From Pseudomonadota bacterium (GTDB taxonomy: Bacteria > Pseudomonadota > Alphaproteobacteria > Sphingomonadales > Sphingomonadaceae), in contig JAEZFL010000131.1 in the NCBI GenBank assembly GCA_023417515.1, positions 1 to 52,981 on the forward strand: a stretch of 52,981 nt of DNA, read 5' to 3'. How positions within the stretch are numbered: the stretch's first letter is position 1; the number at the start of each line of letters is the position of its first letter. The position numbers were made by a program, and so were the translations under genes. Shown here piece after piece: positions 27,015 through 35,390 of this stretch. A model generated the notes under the pieces. That model had not been told where the DNA came from and did not search any database. It worked only from the letters and a program-made list of their open reading frames with translations.

Positions 27015-27533
27015 TTACGAATGGGCCTCTGTCAGTTGATAGGGATCGGCGATTCCAAGCGACGCGAGGGCGCGGCGCTCATATTCTTCCATGGCTTCGG
27101 CGTCCGCCTCGCTCGTTTCATGGTCGTAACCTAGCAGATGGAGCGTGCCGTGGACCAGCAAATGGGCGGCATGGGTGCGGACCGCAATGCCGCGCTCCTC
27201 CGCCTCGCGCGCGCACACGCCGTGGGCGAGGGCGAGGTCGCCGAGCAGGACCTCGATCTCGTCGCCGTCGGCGACCGAATCGAGCAGGTCCGGCTCGGCC
27301 ATCGGGAAGGACAGGACGTTGGTCGGCTTGTCCTTGCCGCGATAGTCGCGGTTGAGGGCGCGGACCTCTTCGTCATTGGTGAAGCGCACGGAGATCTCGA
27401 CCGGCACCGTGCCGTCGGCGAGCCGGGCATAAGGCGTCACCGCGAATGCGGCAGCGGCGCAGGTCTGTGCGAGATCGGTCCAGTCGGTGCGACTGTCCCA
27501 GTCCTCGGACACGTCGGCTTCGGCGAGGATCAC
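27015..27533 (-). CDS. ybeY: YbeY endoribonuclease (rRNA maturation factor)
   Basis: Zinc-dependent RNase for 16S rRNA 3' processing and ribosome quality control, 172 residues. The zinc motif H-x3-H-x5-H is present in LLVHGTLHLLGYDHETSEADA, and PTNVLSFPM is typical. I chose GTG at 27533, because GGAGG lies seven bases upstream; a TTG two codons earlier is too close to it. This ribosome binding site is part of the adjoining palindromic repeat. It sits between phoH and corC, as in many bacteria. Confidence 0.9.
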   Translation of the reverse strand: MILAEADVSEDWDSRTDWTDLAQTCAAAAFAVTPYARLADGTVPVEISVRFTNDEEVRALNRDYRGKDKPTNVLSFPMAEPDLLDSVADGDEIEVLLGDLALAHGVCAREAEERGIAVRTHAAHLLVHGTLHLLGYDHETSEADAEAMEEYERRALASLGIADPYQLTEAHS

Positions 27534-27539
27534 GATCAA

Positions 27540-27812
27540 TCCTCCCTGTCGCCGAAGGCGATGGGGAGGGGGACCGCTCGCGGAGCGAGTGGGGGAGGGG
27601 CAAAGGCGTCGGCCCCGGACGGCCCCTCCACCATCCGCCTTCGCTGCGCTGCGGCGGACGGTCCCCCTCCCCATGCAGCTTGGCTGCACAGGGAGGATTG
27701 AAGGGAGGCTGTCACGACCCCGGCCCTGGACGGCCCCTCCGCCATCCGCCTTCGCTGCGCTGCGGCGGACGGTCCCCCTCCCCATGCAGCTTCGCTGCAC
27801 AGGGAGGATGAA
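27540..27812. repeat. Tandem palindromic repeat array, family D
   Basis: Two near-identical units of about 89 bases, at about 27611-27700 and 27722-27810, differ at only a few positions. Each holds CCGCCTTCGCTGCGCTGCGG and CATGCAGCTTCGCTGCA-type hairpins bordered by CCCCTCC and GGGAGGAT. A third, diverged part (GGACCGCTCGCGGAGCGAG) precedes them. The array fills the whole phoH-ybeY gap. Confidence 0.85.
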
Positions 27813-27822
27813 GAGGAGGAAC

Positions 27823-28824
27823 TCACTGGCCCGGTCCTTCGTAGGCCTCGACGATCTTGCCGACGAGCGGGTGGCGGACGACGTCGCCGGCGCCGAAGCG
27901 GATCATCGAGAGCTTGGCGATGCCCTCCAGTTTCTCGACCGCGTCGTTGAGGCCGGACTTCACGCCCGGCGGAAGGTCGGTCTGGTGGGGGTCGCCGCAG
28001 ATGACCATCCGCGAGCGCATGCCGAAGCGCGTCAAAAACATCTTCATCTGCTGAGGCGTGGTGTTCTGAGCCTCGTCGAGGATGATGAAGGCGTCGGACA
28101 GGGTGCGGCCGCGCATGAAGGCGATCGGCGCGATCTCGATCTCGCCGGAAGCCAATCGCCGCTCGACCTGCTCCATTGGAAGCATGTCGTAGAGCGCGTC
28201 GTAGAGCGGGCGGAGGTAGGGATCGACCTTGTCCTTCATGTCGCCGGGAAGGAAGCCCAGGCGCTCCCCGGCTTCGACCGCGGGACGCGACAGGATGAGC
28301 CGGTCGACCGAGCCGCCGATCAGCTGCTGGACCGCCTGCGCGACCGCGACATAGGTCTTGCCGGTGCCGGCCGGCCCCAATGCGAAGATCATCTCGTCGC
28401 GATTGAGGGCCTCCATATATTCGGCCTGGGTCTTCGAGCGCGGGACGATCGTCTTCTTGCGCGTTCGGATCATCACCTTGGGGGCCTGGACGACCTCCTC
28501 GCTGACGATGCCGTCAAGGGTCGGCTGGTTCGACATGGCGATGATCGCCTCGACCACGCCCTGGTCGATGTCCTGGCCTTCATCGAGCCGGTTGTAGAGG
28601 CCGACCAGCACCTCGCGAGCGCGGGCCGCGGCCTCGGGCTCGCCTTCGATCTGCACCTTGGCGCCGCGCGCCGCGATATAGACCCCGAGCCGGTCCTCGA
28701 TCGCGACCAGGTTGCGGTCGAACTCGCCGAACAGGGGGCCGAGCAGATGCGGCTGCTCGAACTCGATCTCGACGCGCGCGCGCGGCGTTGCGGCCTGGGC
28801 GGCCGGCTTCTTCGGTTGTGCCAT
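27823..28824 (-). CDS. phoH: PhoH-family ATPase
   Basis: PhoH-like P-loop NTPase, probably RNA-linked given its constant neighbours ybeY and miaB. It has about 333 residues, with an N-terminal KH-like region (VAIEDRLGVYIAARGAKVQI), Walker A in FALGPAGTGKTYVAVAQA, Walker B in AFIILDEAQNTT, and ICGDPHQTDLPPG. I use the ATG at 28824, where the family sequence begins. A GTG at 28854 overlaps the miaB stop (GTGA) and would add ten residues; it is a fair alternative. Confidence 0.9.
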   Translation of the reverse strand: MAQPKKPAAQAATPRARVEIEFEQPHLLGPLFGEFDRNLVAIEDRLGVYIAARGAKVQIEGEPEAAARAREVLVGLYNRLDEGQDIDQGVVEAIIAMSNQPTLDGIVSEEVVQAPKVMIRTRKKTIVPRSKTQAEYMEALNRDEMIFALGPAGTGKTYVAVAQAVQQLIGGSVDRLILSRPAVEAGERLGFLPGDMKDKVDPYLRPLYDALYDMLPMEQVERRLASGEIEIAPIAFMRGRTLSDAFIILDEAQNTTPQQMKMFLTRFGMRSRMVICGDPHQTDLPPGVKSGLNDAVEKLEGIAKLSMIRFGAGDVVRHPLVGKIVEAYEGPGQ

Positions 28825-28850
28825 TAGGTTCGGGTGCTCTCCGGGCCTTT

Positions 28851-30170
28851 TCACGCAGCCTGCTTCACCGCCTCGGCGCCGCCCAGGCTGTTCGGGCCGG
28901 CGGAGAGGATGTCGACCTCCACCAAATCCCCGATAGCGGCTTCGGTTTCCAGATGAATCGACTGGAGCCAGGGCGATTTGCCGACGAGCTGGCCGGGATG
29001 CTTGCCGCGGCGCTCGAGAAGCACGCTGGTGCGGCGCCCGACGCTGGCCTGGTTGAAGGCGAGCTGCTGGGCGTTGATCAGCGCCTGGAGGCGCTGCAGG
29101 CGCTCGTCGGCGACTTGCGGAGGGACCTGGTCGGCCATCGTCGCTGCCGGCGTTCCGGGGCGGGGGCTATACTTGAAGCTGTAGGCCTGAGCGTAGCGGG
29201 TCGCCTCGACGATCCGAAGGGTCGCCTCGAAATCCTCGTCCGTCTCGCCGGGGAAACCGACGATGAAGTCGCCCGAGAGCGCGATGTCCGGTCGAGCGGC
29301 GCGGACCCGCTCGATCACGCGCAGATAGCTCTCGGTCGAGTGGCTGCGGTTCATCGCCTTGAGGATGCGGTCGCTTCCCGACTGCACCGGCAAGTGGAGG
29401 AAGGGCATCAGCTTCCCGACCTCGCCATGGGCGCGGATCAGGCCCTCTGCCATGTCGTTGGGATGGCTGGTCATGTAGCGGATCCGCTCCAGCCCCGGCA
29501 GCTTGTCCATGGCGGCGATGAGGTCGTGAAGGCCACGCCCGTCATCCTCCCAGGCATTGACGTTCTGGCCGAGGAGCGTGATCTCCTTCGCGCCCATGTC
29601 GATGAGGGCGCGCGCCTCGTCCATCACCTGCGCCCAGGGACGCGAGACCTCGGCGCCGCGGGTGTAGGGGACGACGCAATAGGTGCAGAACTTGTCACAG
29701 CCTTCCTGGACGGTGAGGAAGGCGGTCGGGCCCTGGCGGCGGCGGCCGGGCAGCGCCTTGAACTTGGGCTCGGCCGGCATGTCGGTGTCGATTGCGGTCG
29801 CTCCGCCCGCGGCCTTGGCGACCAGCTCCGGCAGGCGGTGATAGGCTTGCGGGCCGACGACGACTCCAACCGATGGCGCCCGGCGCGCGATCTCCGCGCC
29901 CTCGGCCTGGGCGACGCAGCCGGCGACCGCGATCATCGGCCTGGAGCCGTCCTCGCGTTTGATCAGCCGGCCGATGTCCGAATAGACCTTCTCCGCCGCT
30001 TTCTCGCGGATGTGGCAGGTGTTGAGCACGACCAGGTCGGCATCGGCGCTGTCCGCCGCGGACAGGCCCTCGGCCTCGAGCAGCTCGCTCATGCGCGCGC
30101 CGTCATAGACGTTCATCTGGCAGCCGAACGACTTGACGTGGAAGGTCTTGGGGGCAGCGGGAGAATTCAT
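28851..30170 (-). CDS. miaB: MiaB, tRNA 2-methylthio-N6-isopentenyladenosine synthase
   Basis: Radical SAM methylthiotransferase that adds the 2-methylthio group to i6A37 of tRNAs, 439 residues. The N-terminal domain binds an iron-sulfur cluster through Cys in SFGCQMN, LNTCHIREKA and AVAGCVAQAEG. The radical SAM motif is CDKFCTYC, and a TRAM domain closes the protein (SVGRRTSVLLE). It starts at ATG 30170, overlapping the plsC stop (ATGA), and its own stop overlaps a possible phoH start. Confidence 0.95.
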   Translation of the reverse strand: MNSPAAPKTFHVKSFGCQMNVYDGARMSELLEAEGLSAADSADADLVVLNTCHIREKAAEKVYSDIGRLIKREDGSRPMIAVAGCVAQAEGAEIARRAPSVGVVVGPQAYHRLPELVAKAAGGATAIDTDMPAEPKFKALPGRRRQGPTAFLTVQEGCDKFCTYCVVPYTRGAEVSRPWAQVMDEARALIDMGAKEITLLGQNVNAWEDDGRGLHDLIAAMDKLPGLERIRYMTSHPNDMAEGLIRAHGEVGKLMPFLHLPVQSGSDRILKAMNRSHSTESYLRVIERVRAARPDIALSGDFIVGFPGETDEDFEATLRIVEATRYAQAYSFKYSPRPGTPAATMADQVPPQVADERLQRLQALINAQQLAFNQASVGRRTSVLLERRGKHPGQLVGKSPWLQSIHLETEAAIGDLVEVDILSAGPNSLGGAEAVKQAA

Positions 30171-30925
30171 TCGCCGCCATATAGGGGAGCAGGCGCGGCT
30201 TCGGAAGCGCCGAGCGCCGCGACGATTTCCTCGCGCGACCATTCGGACAGGCGCTTGCGGTCGCCGGCCTCGTGCGGGTCGACCGGCTCGAGGAAACGCA
30301 TCGTCACCGGGATCCGGCCGCGGCGGGACAGCAGGCGCCTGGCATTGGCCGCGCCATGCTCGTCGCCCCATGCGATCTCCACGACGAGCGGACCGAAGTC
30401 GATGGCCACCGGCTGGACCTTCACGCGCGGCAGCGGTGGGAACAGCGATGCGAACAGGCTGGCGCGGAACGGCAGGATCGGGCGGCCGGGGCCGGTGGTG
30501 CCTTCGGGAAAGAGAGCGAAGGCGCGCCCGGTCGCCAGGCCGCCCCGAAGGGCTTCGGCCTGGACTCCGACCCCCCGCTTGTTGCTTCGCTCGACGAACA
30601 GGGTTTTGTTGAGGCCGGCGAGCCAGCCGACGAGGGGCGAGGCGGCAAGCTCCGCCTTAGCGACGAAGGCCGCGCCGGCGGTTCCGCCCAAGAGCAATAT
30701 GTCGAGCCAGGAGGCGTGGTTGGCGACGATCAGCACGTCGCGCTTCAGCGGCCTGCCCTCGGTCCTGACCTTGAGGCCGGCGACCCGGCCGACCCACCAC
30801 AGGAAGGCGGTCGGCCATGGCGAGCGCGCCCGGAACAGCCGCCACAGATAATGGAGCGGGACCAGCGCGACGATGCCGAGCAGGATGAGGATGCAGCGCG
30901 TGTAGAAGCGGATCGCGCCGATCAT
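30167..30925 (-). CDS. 1-acyl-sn-glycerol-3-phosphate acyltransferase (PlsC family)
   Basis: Membrane acyltransferase making phosphatidic acid, 252 residues. An N-terminal membrane helix (CILILLGIVALVPLHYLW) precedes the catalytic HX4D motif in VANHASWLDILLL. The substrate motif FPEGTTGPGRPILPF follows. The ATG at 30925 gives a protein that begins at the helix; the frame is open further upstream but would overlap fur. It lies between fur and miaB with a 13-base gap to fur. An ornithine-lipid acyltransferase role (OlsA-like) cannot be excluded. Confidence 0.87.
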   Translation of the reverse strand: MIGAIRFYTRCILILLGIVALVPLHYLWRLFRARSPWPTAFLWWVGRVAGLKVRTEGRPLKRDVLIVANHASWLDILLLGGTAGAAFVAKAELAASPLVGWLAGLNKTLFVERSNKRGVGVQAEALRGGLATGRAFALFPEGTTGPGRPILPFRASLFASLFPPLPRVKVQPVAIDFGPLVVEIAWGDEHGAANARRLLSRRGRIPVTMRFLEPVDPHEAGDRKRLSEWSREEIVAALGASEAAPAPLYGGE

Positions 30926-30938
30926 GCGGAGCGGCGGC

Positions 30939-31361
30939 TCAGCCCTTGCGGCCCAGCGCGACGCCGTAAAGCTCCATGCGATGGTCGACGAGCCGGAAGC
31001 CGAGCTTCTCGGCAATTCGGCGCTGGAGCGCCTCGAGCTCCTCGTCGACGAACTCGATGACGTTGCCGGTCTCGACGTCGATCAGATGGTCGTGATGGGT
31101 GTCCGCCGCCGCCTCGTAGCGGGCGCGGCCGTCGCCGAAATCGTGGCGCTCGAGGATTCCGGCCTCTTCGAACAGGCGGACGGTGCGGTACACCGTGGCG
31201 ATCGAGATTCCGGGATCGATGGCCGACGCGCGGGCGTGGAGCGCCTCGACGTCGGGATGGTCCTCGCTCTCGCTGAGGACCTTGGCGATCACCCGGCGCT
31301 GCTCGGTGATGCGCAGGCCCTTCTCCGCGCACAGGGCTTCGATATCGATCTTGCGGGACAT
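30939..31361 (-). CDS. fur: Ferric uptake regulator (Fur)
   Basis: Metal-dependent repressor of iron uptake genes, 140 residues. The winged helix (RITEQRRVIAKVLSESEDHP, then GISIATVYRTVRLFEEAGIL) is followed by the metal-binding dimer domain with HHDHLIDVETGNVIEFVDEE. The C-terminal Cys pairs of enterobacterial Fur are absent, as in many alphaproteobacteria. Whether it senses iron or acts as Mur/Irr-like cannot be told from sequence; the motif fits Fur best. It is followed by plsC and preceded by mucR on the same strand. Confidence 0.9.
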   Translation of the reverse strand: MSRKIDIEALCAEKGLRITEQRRVIAKVLSESEDHPDVEALHARASAIDPGISIATVYRTVRLFEEAGILERHDFGDGRARYEAAADTHHDHLIDVETGNVIEFVDEELEALQRRIAEKLGFRLVDHRMELYGVALGRKG

Positions 31362-31422
31362 GAAGCGACCTTAGAGCAAGAGTCCGTAGGGCGGAAGGGT
31401 GCCCCACCCGAGTTGCACGTAG

Positions 31423-31457
31423 GAAGCGGACGCCGCGCCCGCGGCGGCGTCCGCTTC
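31423..31457. terminator. Strong hairpin after mucR
   Basis: GAAGCGGACGCCGC (31423-31436) and GCGGCGTCCGCTTC (31444-31457) form a perfect 14-bp stem with a 7-base loop. It starts 14 bases past the mucR stop codon. It lacks a T-run but is probably a transcript end or an mRNA-stabilising structure. Confidence 0.6.
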
Positions 31458-31470
31458 GGGAGCGTCGGGC

Positions 31471-31899
31471 TTACTTCGCGGCGCGGCCGGTGCGGCGACG
31501 CTTGGTGCCCAGGCCGATCTTCTTGGCAAGGGCGCGGCGCTGCTCGGCGTAATTCGGGGCGACCATCGGGTAATCGGCGTTGAGGCCCCACTTCTGCCGG
31601 TACTCGTCCGGAGTCATGTTGTAGTGGGTCATCAGATGCCGCTTGAGCATCTTCAGCTTCTTACCGTCCTCGAGGCAGACGATATAGTCCGGCTTGATCG
31701 ACGAACGGATCGACACGGCCGGCTCAAGCTTTGCCTGCGGCTCCTCCGCCGGCGTGCCGAGACCGTTCAACGCAGTGTGCACGTTGGAGATGAGCACGGG
31801 CAGATCGTTGACGGCGACGCTGTTGTTGCTGACATGGGCGGAGACGATATCCGCAGTGAGCGTGATGAGCGTCTCGGTGAAGTTGTCCTGAGTGTCCAT
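31471..31899 (-). CDS. mucR: MucR/Ros-family zinc-finger regulator
   Basis: Transcriptional regulator of the Ros/MucR family, 142 residues, acting on envelope, motility and cell-cycle genes in alphaproteobacteria. The zinc finger shows DYIVCLEDGKKLKMLKRHLM with a single Cys and His residues, then MTPDEYRQKWGL and YPMVAPNYAEQRRALAKKIG, the usual core. The start at 31899 follows an A-rich leader. Palindromes at 31924-31950 upstream may be its own operator. Confidence 0.92.
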   Translation of the reverse strand: MDTQDNFTETLITLTADIVSAHVSNNSVAVNDLPVLISNVHTALNGLGTPAEEPQAKLEPAVSIRSSIKPDYIVCLEDGKKLKMLKRHLMTHYNMTPDEYRQKWGLNADYPMVAPNYAEQRRALAKKIGLGTKRRRTGRAAK

Positions 31900-31923
31900 T
31901 TTTTTCTTCTTTCGATGGGAAGC

Positions 31924-31950
31924 GGGTGGCCACCCCCTTTGCTGGCCACC
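31924..31950. promoter_or_regulatory. Paired TGGCCA palindromes in the mucR leader
   Basis: GGGTGGCCACCC (31924-31935) is a perfect 12-bp palindrome. A second, imperfect copy GCTGGCCACC lies at 31941-31950, so the TGGCCA cores are 16 bases apart, about one and a half helical turns. Their place 25 to 51 bases before the mucR start suggests a regulatory site; MucR-type proteins often regulate their own gene. Confidence 0.45.
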
Positions 31951-32001
31951 TTTTGGAATATGTCCGTTGCGGGCCAAATACAAGACAGATCAGGTGAGGC
32001 T

Positions 32002-32484
32002 TCACTCGGTTGGTGACGAGGGCGCCGTCTTGGCGAGGGACAATGCGTCATATTGCTGTCCATCCTGGCCATTATAGTAGTTGCGGCGGCGGCCGACGAT
32101 AGAAAAACCCAACCCAGTATATAATCTGATGGCGTCGTTGCCGTCGCGGACTTCCAGATGCAAGCGATCTGCGCCGCGAGTTAAGGCGTTCTGAAAGAAG
32201 TGGTTAAGCAACGACTTGCCGATCCCCCGGCCCTGCGCGTCGGGACGGACCGCGAGCAGCAGCAGCTCGGCCTCGCCGGCGATGGCGCGGGCAAGCGCGA
32301 AGCCGACCGGGTCGCCGTCGATCCGGGCGATGCTGAGCCAGACGCCGGGAAGCGGCAGCAGGCCGGCGCATTGCGACGCCGTCCAGGCTTCGCCGAATGA
32401 GGAATCGAACGCCGTCTCCATCACCGTCATCACGGCGGGCAGGTCGGCGAGGCCGCCCTCGGCGATGTCGACGGTCCCGCTCAT
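32002..32484 (-). CDS. rimI: RimI-like ribosomal-protein N-acetyltransferase
   Basis: GNAT acetyltransferase of 160 residues. The acetyl-CoA loop is VRPDAQGRGIGKSLLNHFF, preceded by AELLLLAV and followed by LEVRDGNDAIRLYTGLGF. RimI acetylates the N-terminus of ribosomal protein S18. The overlap with tsaB (ATGA at 32481-32484) is the classic tsaB-rimI order and supports the call. The C-terminus GQQYDALSLA is typical. Confidence 0.9.
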   Translation of the reverse strand: MSGTVDIAEGGLADLPAVMTVMETAFDSSFGEAWTASQCAGLLPLPGVWLSIARIDGDPVGFALARAIAGEAELLLLAVRPDAQGRGIGKSLLNHFFQNALTRGADRLHLEVRDGNDAIRLYTGLGFSIVGRRRNYYNGQDGQQYDALSLAKTAPSSPTE

Positions 32485-33113
32485 GTCAGGGCCATCGGCC
32501 TGGCGTCCGGCGCTCGGCCGTAGATCGGTCGGGCGATGAGCGAACGGAGCGGAAGCGGCAGGCGCCACGCGGCGGCGGCGCGGGGCAGAAGGTCGAGCGC
32601 CTCGCCCCAGCCGCGCGCGGCGACAAGCTGTCCGGCGCCCGAGCCGACCACGAGCTCCGGGCGGACGAGCGCAGCGGCGGCCTCGGGCGGCAGCGATCTG
32701 AGATCGTCGGTCGGCTCGAGACTGGCACCTGCGAAGCTTTGCACGAAAAGCTCGCCATGTCCTCCCTGGATCGCGGCCGCCACGGGATCGCGGGGCCGGT
32801 CGGCCATGGCGGCGAGGAGGGCAGGGGCGGAATAGCCGGCGAGGGGAACGGCCCAACCGATCGCCAGGCCCTGCGCGGCCGCGAGCCCGACGCGAAGGCC
32901 GGTGAAGCTGCCGGGGCCGCAATCGACCAGCACCGAATCGGGGACTCGACCGTCCAGCAGCTCGGCGACCATCGGCACGAGCCGCTCGGCATGGCCGCGG
33001 CCGACCAGCTCATGGGTCTCGGCGAGCACCGCGCCGTCGGCGTCGATCAGAGCGACCGAGCAGGCCGCGCTGACGCTGTCGATGACGAGGGTGAGGGGTG
33101 TGGTCGATGCCAT
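32481..33113 (-). CDS. tsaB: TsaB, tRNA threonylcarbamoyladenosine synthesis factor
   Basis: Partner of TsaD in making t6A37 of tRNAs, 210 residues. It has the actin-like ATPase fold with LVIDSVSAACSVALID at the start and VDCGPGSFTGLRVGLAAAQ in the middle, both characteristic. It overlaps rimI by four bases. A palindromic repeat begins three bases upstream of the start codon. tsaD and tsaE are not in the window. Confidence 0.92.
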   Translation of the reverse strand: MASTTPLTLVIDSVSAACSVALIDADGAVLAETHELVGRGHAERLVPMVAELLDGRVPDSVLVDCGPGSFTGLRVGLAAAQGLAIGWAVPLAGYSAPALLAAMADRPRDPVAAAIQGGHGELFVQSFAGASLEPTDDLRSLPPEAAAALVRPELVVGSGAGQLVAARGWGEALDLLPRAAAAWRLPLPLRSLIARPIYGRAPDARPMALT

Positions 33114-33115
33114 TC

Positions 33116-33217
33116 CGTCACCCTGAACTTGTTTCAGGGTCCATTGTCGAGCCTCGATGAGGCTGGCGGGGTACGTCGAAGCGGTGAAATGGATGCTGAA
33201 ACAAGTTCAGCATGACG
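33116..33217. repeat. Two-armed palindromic repeat, family C
   Basis: The left arm CCTGAACTTGTTTCAGG and right arm GCTGAAACAAGTTCAGC are hairpins and also inverted copies of each other, with CGTCA and TGACG at the ends. The core is CCATTGTCGAGCCTCGATGA. It fills the tsaB-nfu gap. Confidence 0.85.
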
Positions 33218-33224
33218 ACGGAGG

Positions 33225-33803
33225 CTAGATCGCCTGGACGGCCTCGACCTCGGGGACATAATGTTTGAGCAGGCTTTCGATCCCCTGCTTGAGGGTCAGC
33301 GTCGAGGACGGGCAACCGGAGCAGGCGCCGTGCATCGCGAGGAAGACGGTTCCTCCCTTGAAGCCGCGATAGACGATGTCGCCGCCGTCACGCGCCACGG
33401 CCGGCCGGACCCGGGTGTCGATCAGCTCGCGGATCTGGGCGACGACCTCGCTATCCTCGCCGCTGTCGTCCATCTCCTCGGACGCGATGAAGATCTCGGC
33501 GGCGCTGCCGGCGTTGAACAGGGGCGCGCCACTGGCGAAATGGTCGAGCAGGACTTCCAGCACCTGCGGCTTGAGCTCGCGCCACTCGACTCCGGGCGCC
33601 GCGGTCACGGAGATGAAGTCGCGGCCGAAGAAGACGCCCTCGACGTCGCCGGTCGAGAAGATGGCGGACGCGAGCGGCGACGCCTCGGCATCCTCGTAGG
33701 ACGCGAAGTCGCGCGTGCCCGTTTCCATCACCGCCCTGCCGGGGAGGAACTTGAGCGTGGTCGGGTTCGGCGTCGGTTCAGTCTGGATCAGCATGATCCT
33801 CAT
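33225..33803 (-). CDS. NifU-family iron-sulfur carrier (Nfu type)
   Basis: Iron-sulfur cluster carrier of 192 residues with an N-terminal Nfu_N domain (FIQTE-like opening LIQTEPTPNPTTLKFLPG) and a C-terminal NifU domain carrying the cluster-binding pair in HGACSGCPSSTLTLKQGIE. It delivers clusters to target proteins such as MiaB or BioB, both in this window; that link is inference. It lies upstream of tsaB, separated by a repeat. Confidence 0.92.
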   Translation of the reverse strand: MRIMLIQTEPTPNPTTLKFLPGRAVMETGTRDFASYEDAEASPLASAIFSTGDVEGVFFGRDFISVTAAPGVEWRELKPQVLEVLLDHFASGAPLFNAGSAAEIFIASEEMDDSGEDSEVVAQIRELIDTRVRPAVARDGGDIVYRGFKGGTVFLAMHGACSGCPSSTLTLKQGIESLLKHYVPEVEAVQAI

Positions 33804-33855
33804 GTGGTCTATGGCACCCGCGCGATCAAGCGCGGGGCCGGTGGAGAGTGATTTG

Positions 33856-34404
33856 GTGACGGCAGCAATGGTCCTGGCCCTGGCGATCGTCCAGCCGCAA
33901 GCGGCGCAGCCGGCCGGCCCGGCGCTGCAACGCCCGTCATTGCCGTTCGAAAGCGGCGATGTCCGAGTGGTGAACCGCGCCGACCGCGCGGGCGATGCGG
34001 ATTGCAGCGTCGCCGCCAGCTCGCAGGCGTGGCGATCCTATGGCGACGCCACGTGCCGGCGGCTGATCAACCCATGGCCCGGCCCGGCGGTCACCGCTCC
34101 GGTACGGGAATCGACGATGGTGATCGCAGTCATGGTCGACGCCGGCGCGACGCCCGAGCCGAGCGGCCGCGGATCCGTCGCCGTCGACCAGGAGGCCGAA
34201 GTCACCATCGCCGCCGATGGCTCGGTCAGCCAGTGCCGGCCGCTTCGCGAGACGAGCGCGACGCCGATGCCGGAGCGGGCGCGAATCTGCGGCGGCCTGA
34301 TGCGCGAGGGGCCCGGCCTGTTCGCTGCGGCCCCGGGCGCGGCCGAGCGCCGCGCGCGGGTGCGAACCACCTTCTTCAGCTGGGAGTCCGCCCGGGCGGA
34401 CTAG
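33856..34404 (+). CDS. Exported TonB-C-like protein (first of a tandem pair)
   Basis: A 182-residue exported protein that begins with GTG at 33856, seven bases after GGAGAG. The first 18 residues (MTAAMVLALAIVQPQAAQ) look like a signal peptide. The region EAEVTIAADGSVSQCRPLRE, followed by a Cys near ARICGGL, resembles a TonB C-terminal fold. There is no membrane anchor or Pro-rich spacer, so it is unlikely to be a true TonB. The next gene has the same fold. Function unknown. Confidence 0.65.
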   Translation: MTAAMVLALAIVQPQAAQPAGPALQRPSLPFESGDVRVVNRADRAGDADCSVAASSQAWRSYGDATCRRLINPWPGPAVTAPVRESTMVIAVMVDAGATPEPSGRGSVAVDQEAEVTIAADGSVSQCRPLRETSATPMPERARICGGLMREGPGLFAAAPGAAERRARVRTTFFSWESARAD

Positions 34405-34467
34405 CTCCGCTTGCGCTTGGCTTCGGCCCCGATCGCGGGCAGGATGGCGGCGAGGGGGATCGACCAA

Positions 34468-35388
34468 ATGATGAGCAGCCTCATTGCCTTGGCCGCGGCT
34501 CAGGCCGCGAGCCAGCCGCCGCCGCCGCCGATCATGACGGTCCCGTCGCCTCCGCCGGTCCTGATTCCGGTCCTTCCGGCGCCCACTCCACCGCCGCCGC
34601 CTGCGCCGCCGCCGACCTTCACGCCGCCGCGCCAGGTCGGCGGGACCATCGGCGCCGACGATTATCCGGCAGCCGCGATCCGGGCCGACCAGGAAGGCAC
34701 GGTCCAGGTCCGCTATGACGTCGGAGTCGACGGACGGGTGAGCGGCTGCACGGTCATGGCAAGCTCGGGCAGCTCCGCTCTCGACAGCGCGTCCTGTCAA
34801 CTGATCACGCGCCGCTTCCGTTTTCGACCGGCCACACGCGGCGGCGTTCCTGTCGTCAGCGCCATGACCCGCCGGGTGACGTGGCGGCTTCCGGAGGAGC
34901 CGGTCATCCAGTTCGCCCAGGGCCGCTTCACCTGGACCGTCACCGCCTCGCCAGCCGGCACGACGACGTGCGATCTGAGCCTGGACGGCACGGCGTTCCG
35001 GGAATTCGACGAAGGCAATTGCCGGGAGCCCGCCGACGCCTGGCTGGTCGACTCCGGAGAGCTCGCGCCCGGCCACCCGCCGGTCCGGGTCACGCAGATC
35101 TTGTCGCTTCTGCCCCAAGGCGAGGCGCGGACGCTGCCGCAATTGCCCGGCACGCCCTATTCGGAAGAAGTCGCCGAGATCGAGGTCGCGCCGGACGGCT
35201 CGGTCACTGCCTGCACGCTCGCATCGCAGCGCGGCGAGGCGCCCGATTATGTCCGCGCGGACTACCAGCCGCTATGCGCTCGTCTCGCGGCCGGACGCCA
35301 TTTCGCTGCGACCACCGACACCGCTACCCGCCGCGCCCGAATGCAGTCCGCGCTCTACGTCGAGGTGCTCCAGCGCGAGCGCCGCTAA
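34468..35388 (+). CDS. TonB-family C-terminal domain protein
   Basis: A 306-residue exported protein. A short signal segment (MMSSLIALAAAQAASQ) is followed by a Pro-rich stretch (residues 17-52) and a TonB C-terminal domain at about 55-130 (DYPAAAIRADQEGTVQVRYD, FRFRPATRGGVPV). A second, diverged domain of similar pattern ends the protein (EIEVAPDGSVTACTLASQRG). It lacks the long N-terminal helix used to contact ExbBD, so energy transduction is doubtful. The ATG at 34468 has AGGGGG nine bases upstream. Confidence 0.72.
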   Translation: MMSSLIALAAAQAASQPPPPPIMTVPSPPPVLIPVLPAPTPPPPPAPPPTFTPPRQVGGTIGADDYPAAAIRADQEGTVQVRYDVGVDGRVSGCTVMASSGSSALDSASCQLITRRFRFRPATRGGVPVVSAMTRRVTWRLPEEPVIQFAQGRFTWTVTASPAGTTTCDLSLDGTAFREFDEGNCREPADAWLVDSGELAPGHPPVRVTQILSLLPQGEARTLPQLPGTPYSEEVAEIEVAPDGSVTACTLASQRGEAPDYVRADYQPLCARLAAGRHFAATTDTATRRARMQSALYVEVLQRERR

Positions 35389-35390
35389 TC

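Noticed and set aside
28825..28854. Upstream GTG start for phoH overlapping miaB
   Set aside because: Kept as an alternative; the ATG at 28824 matches where the family begins, although the GTGA overlap is attractive.
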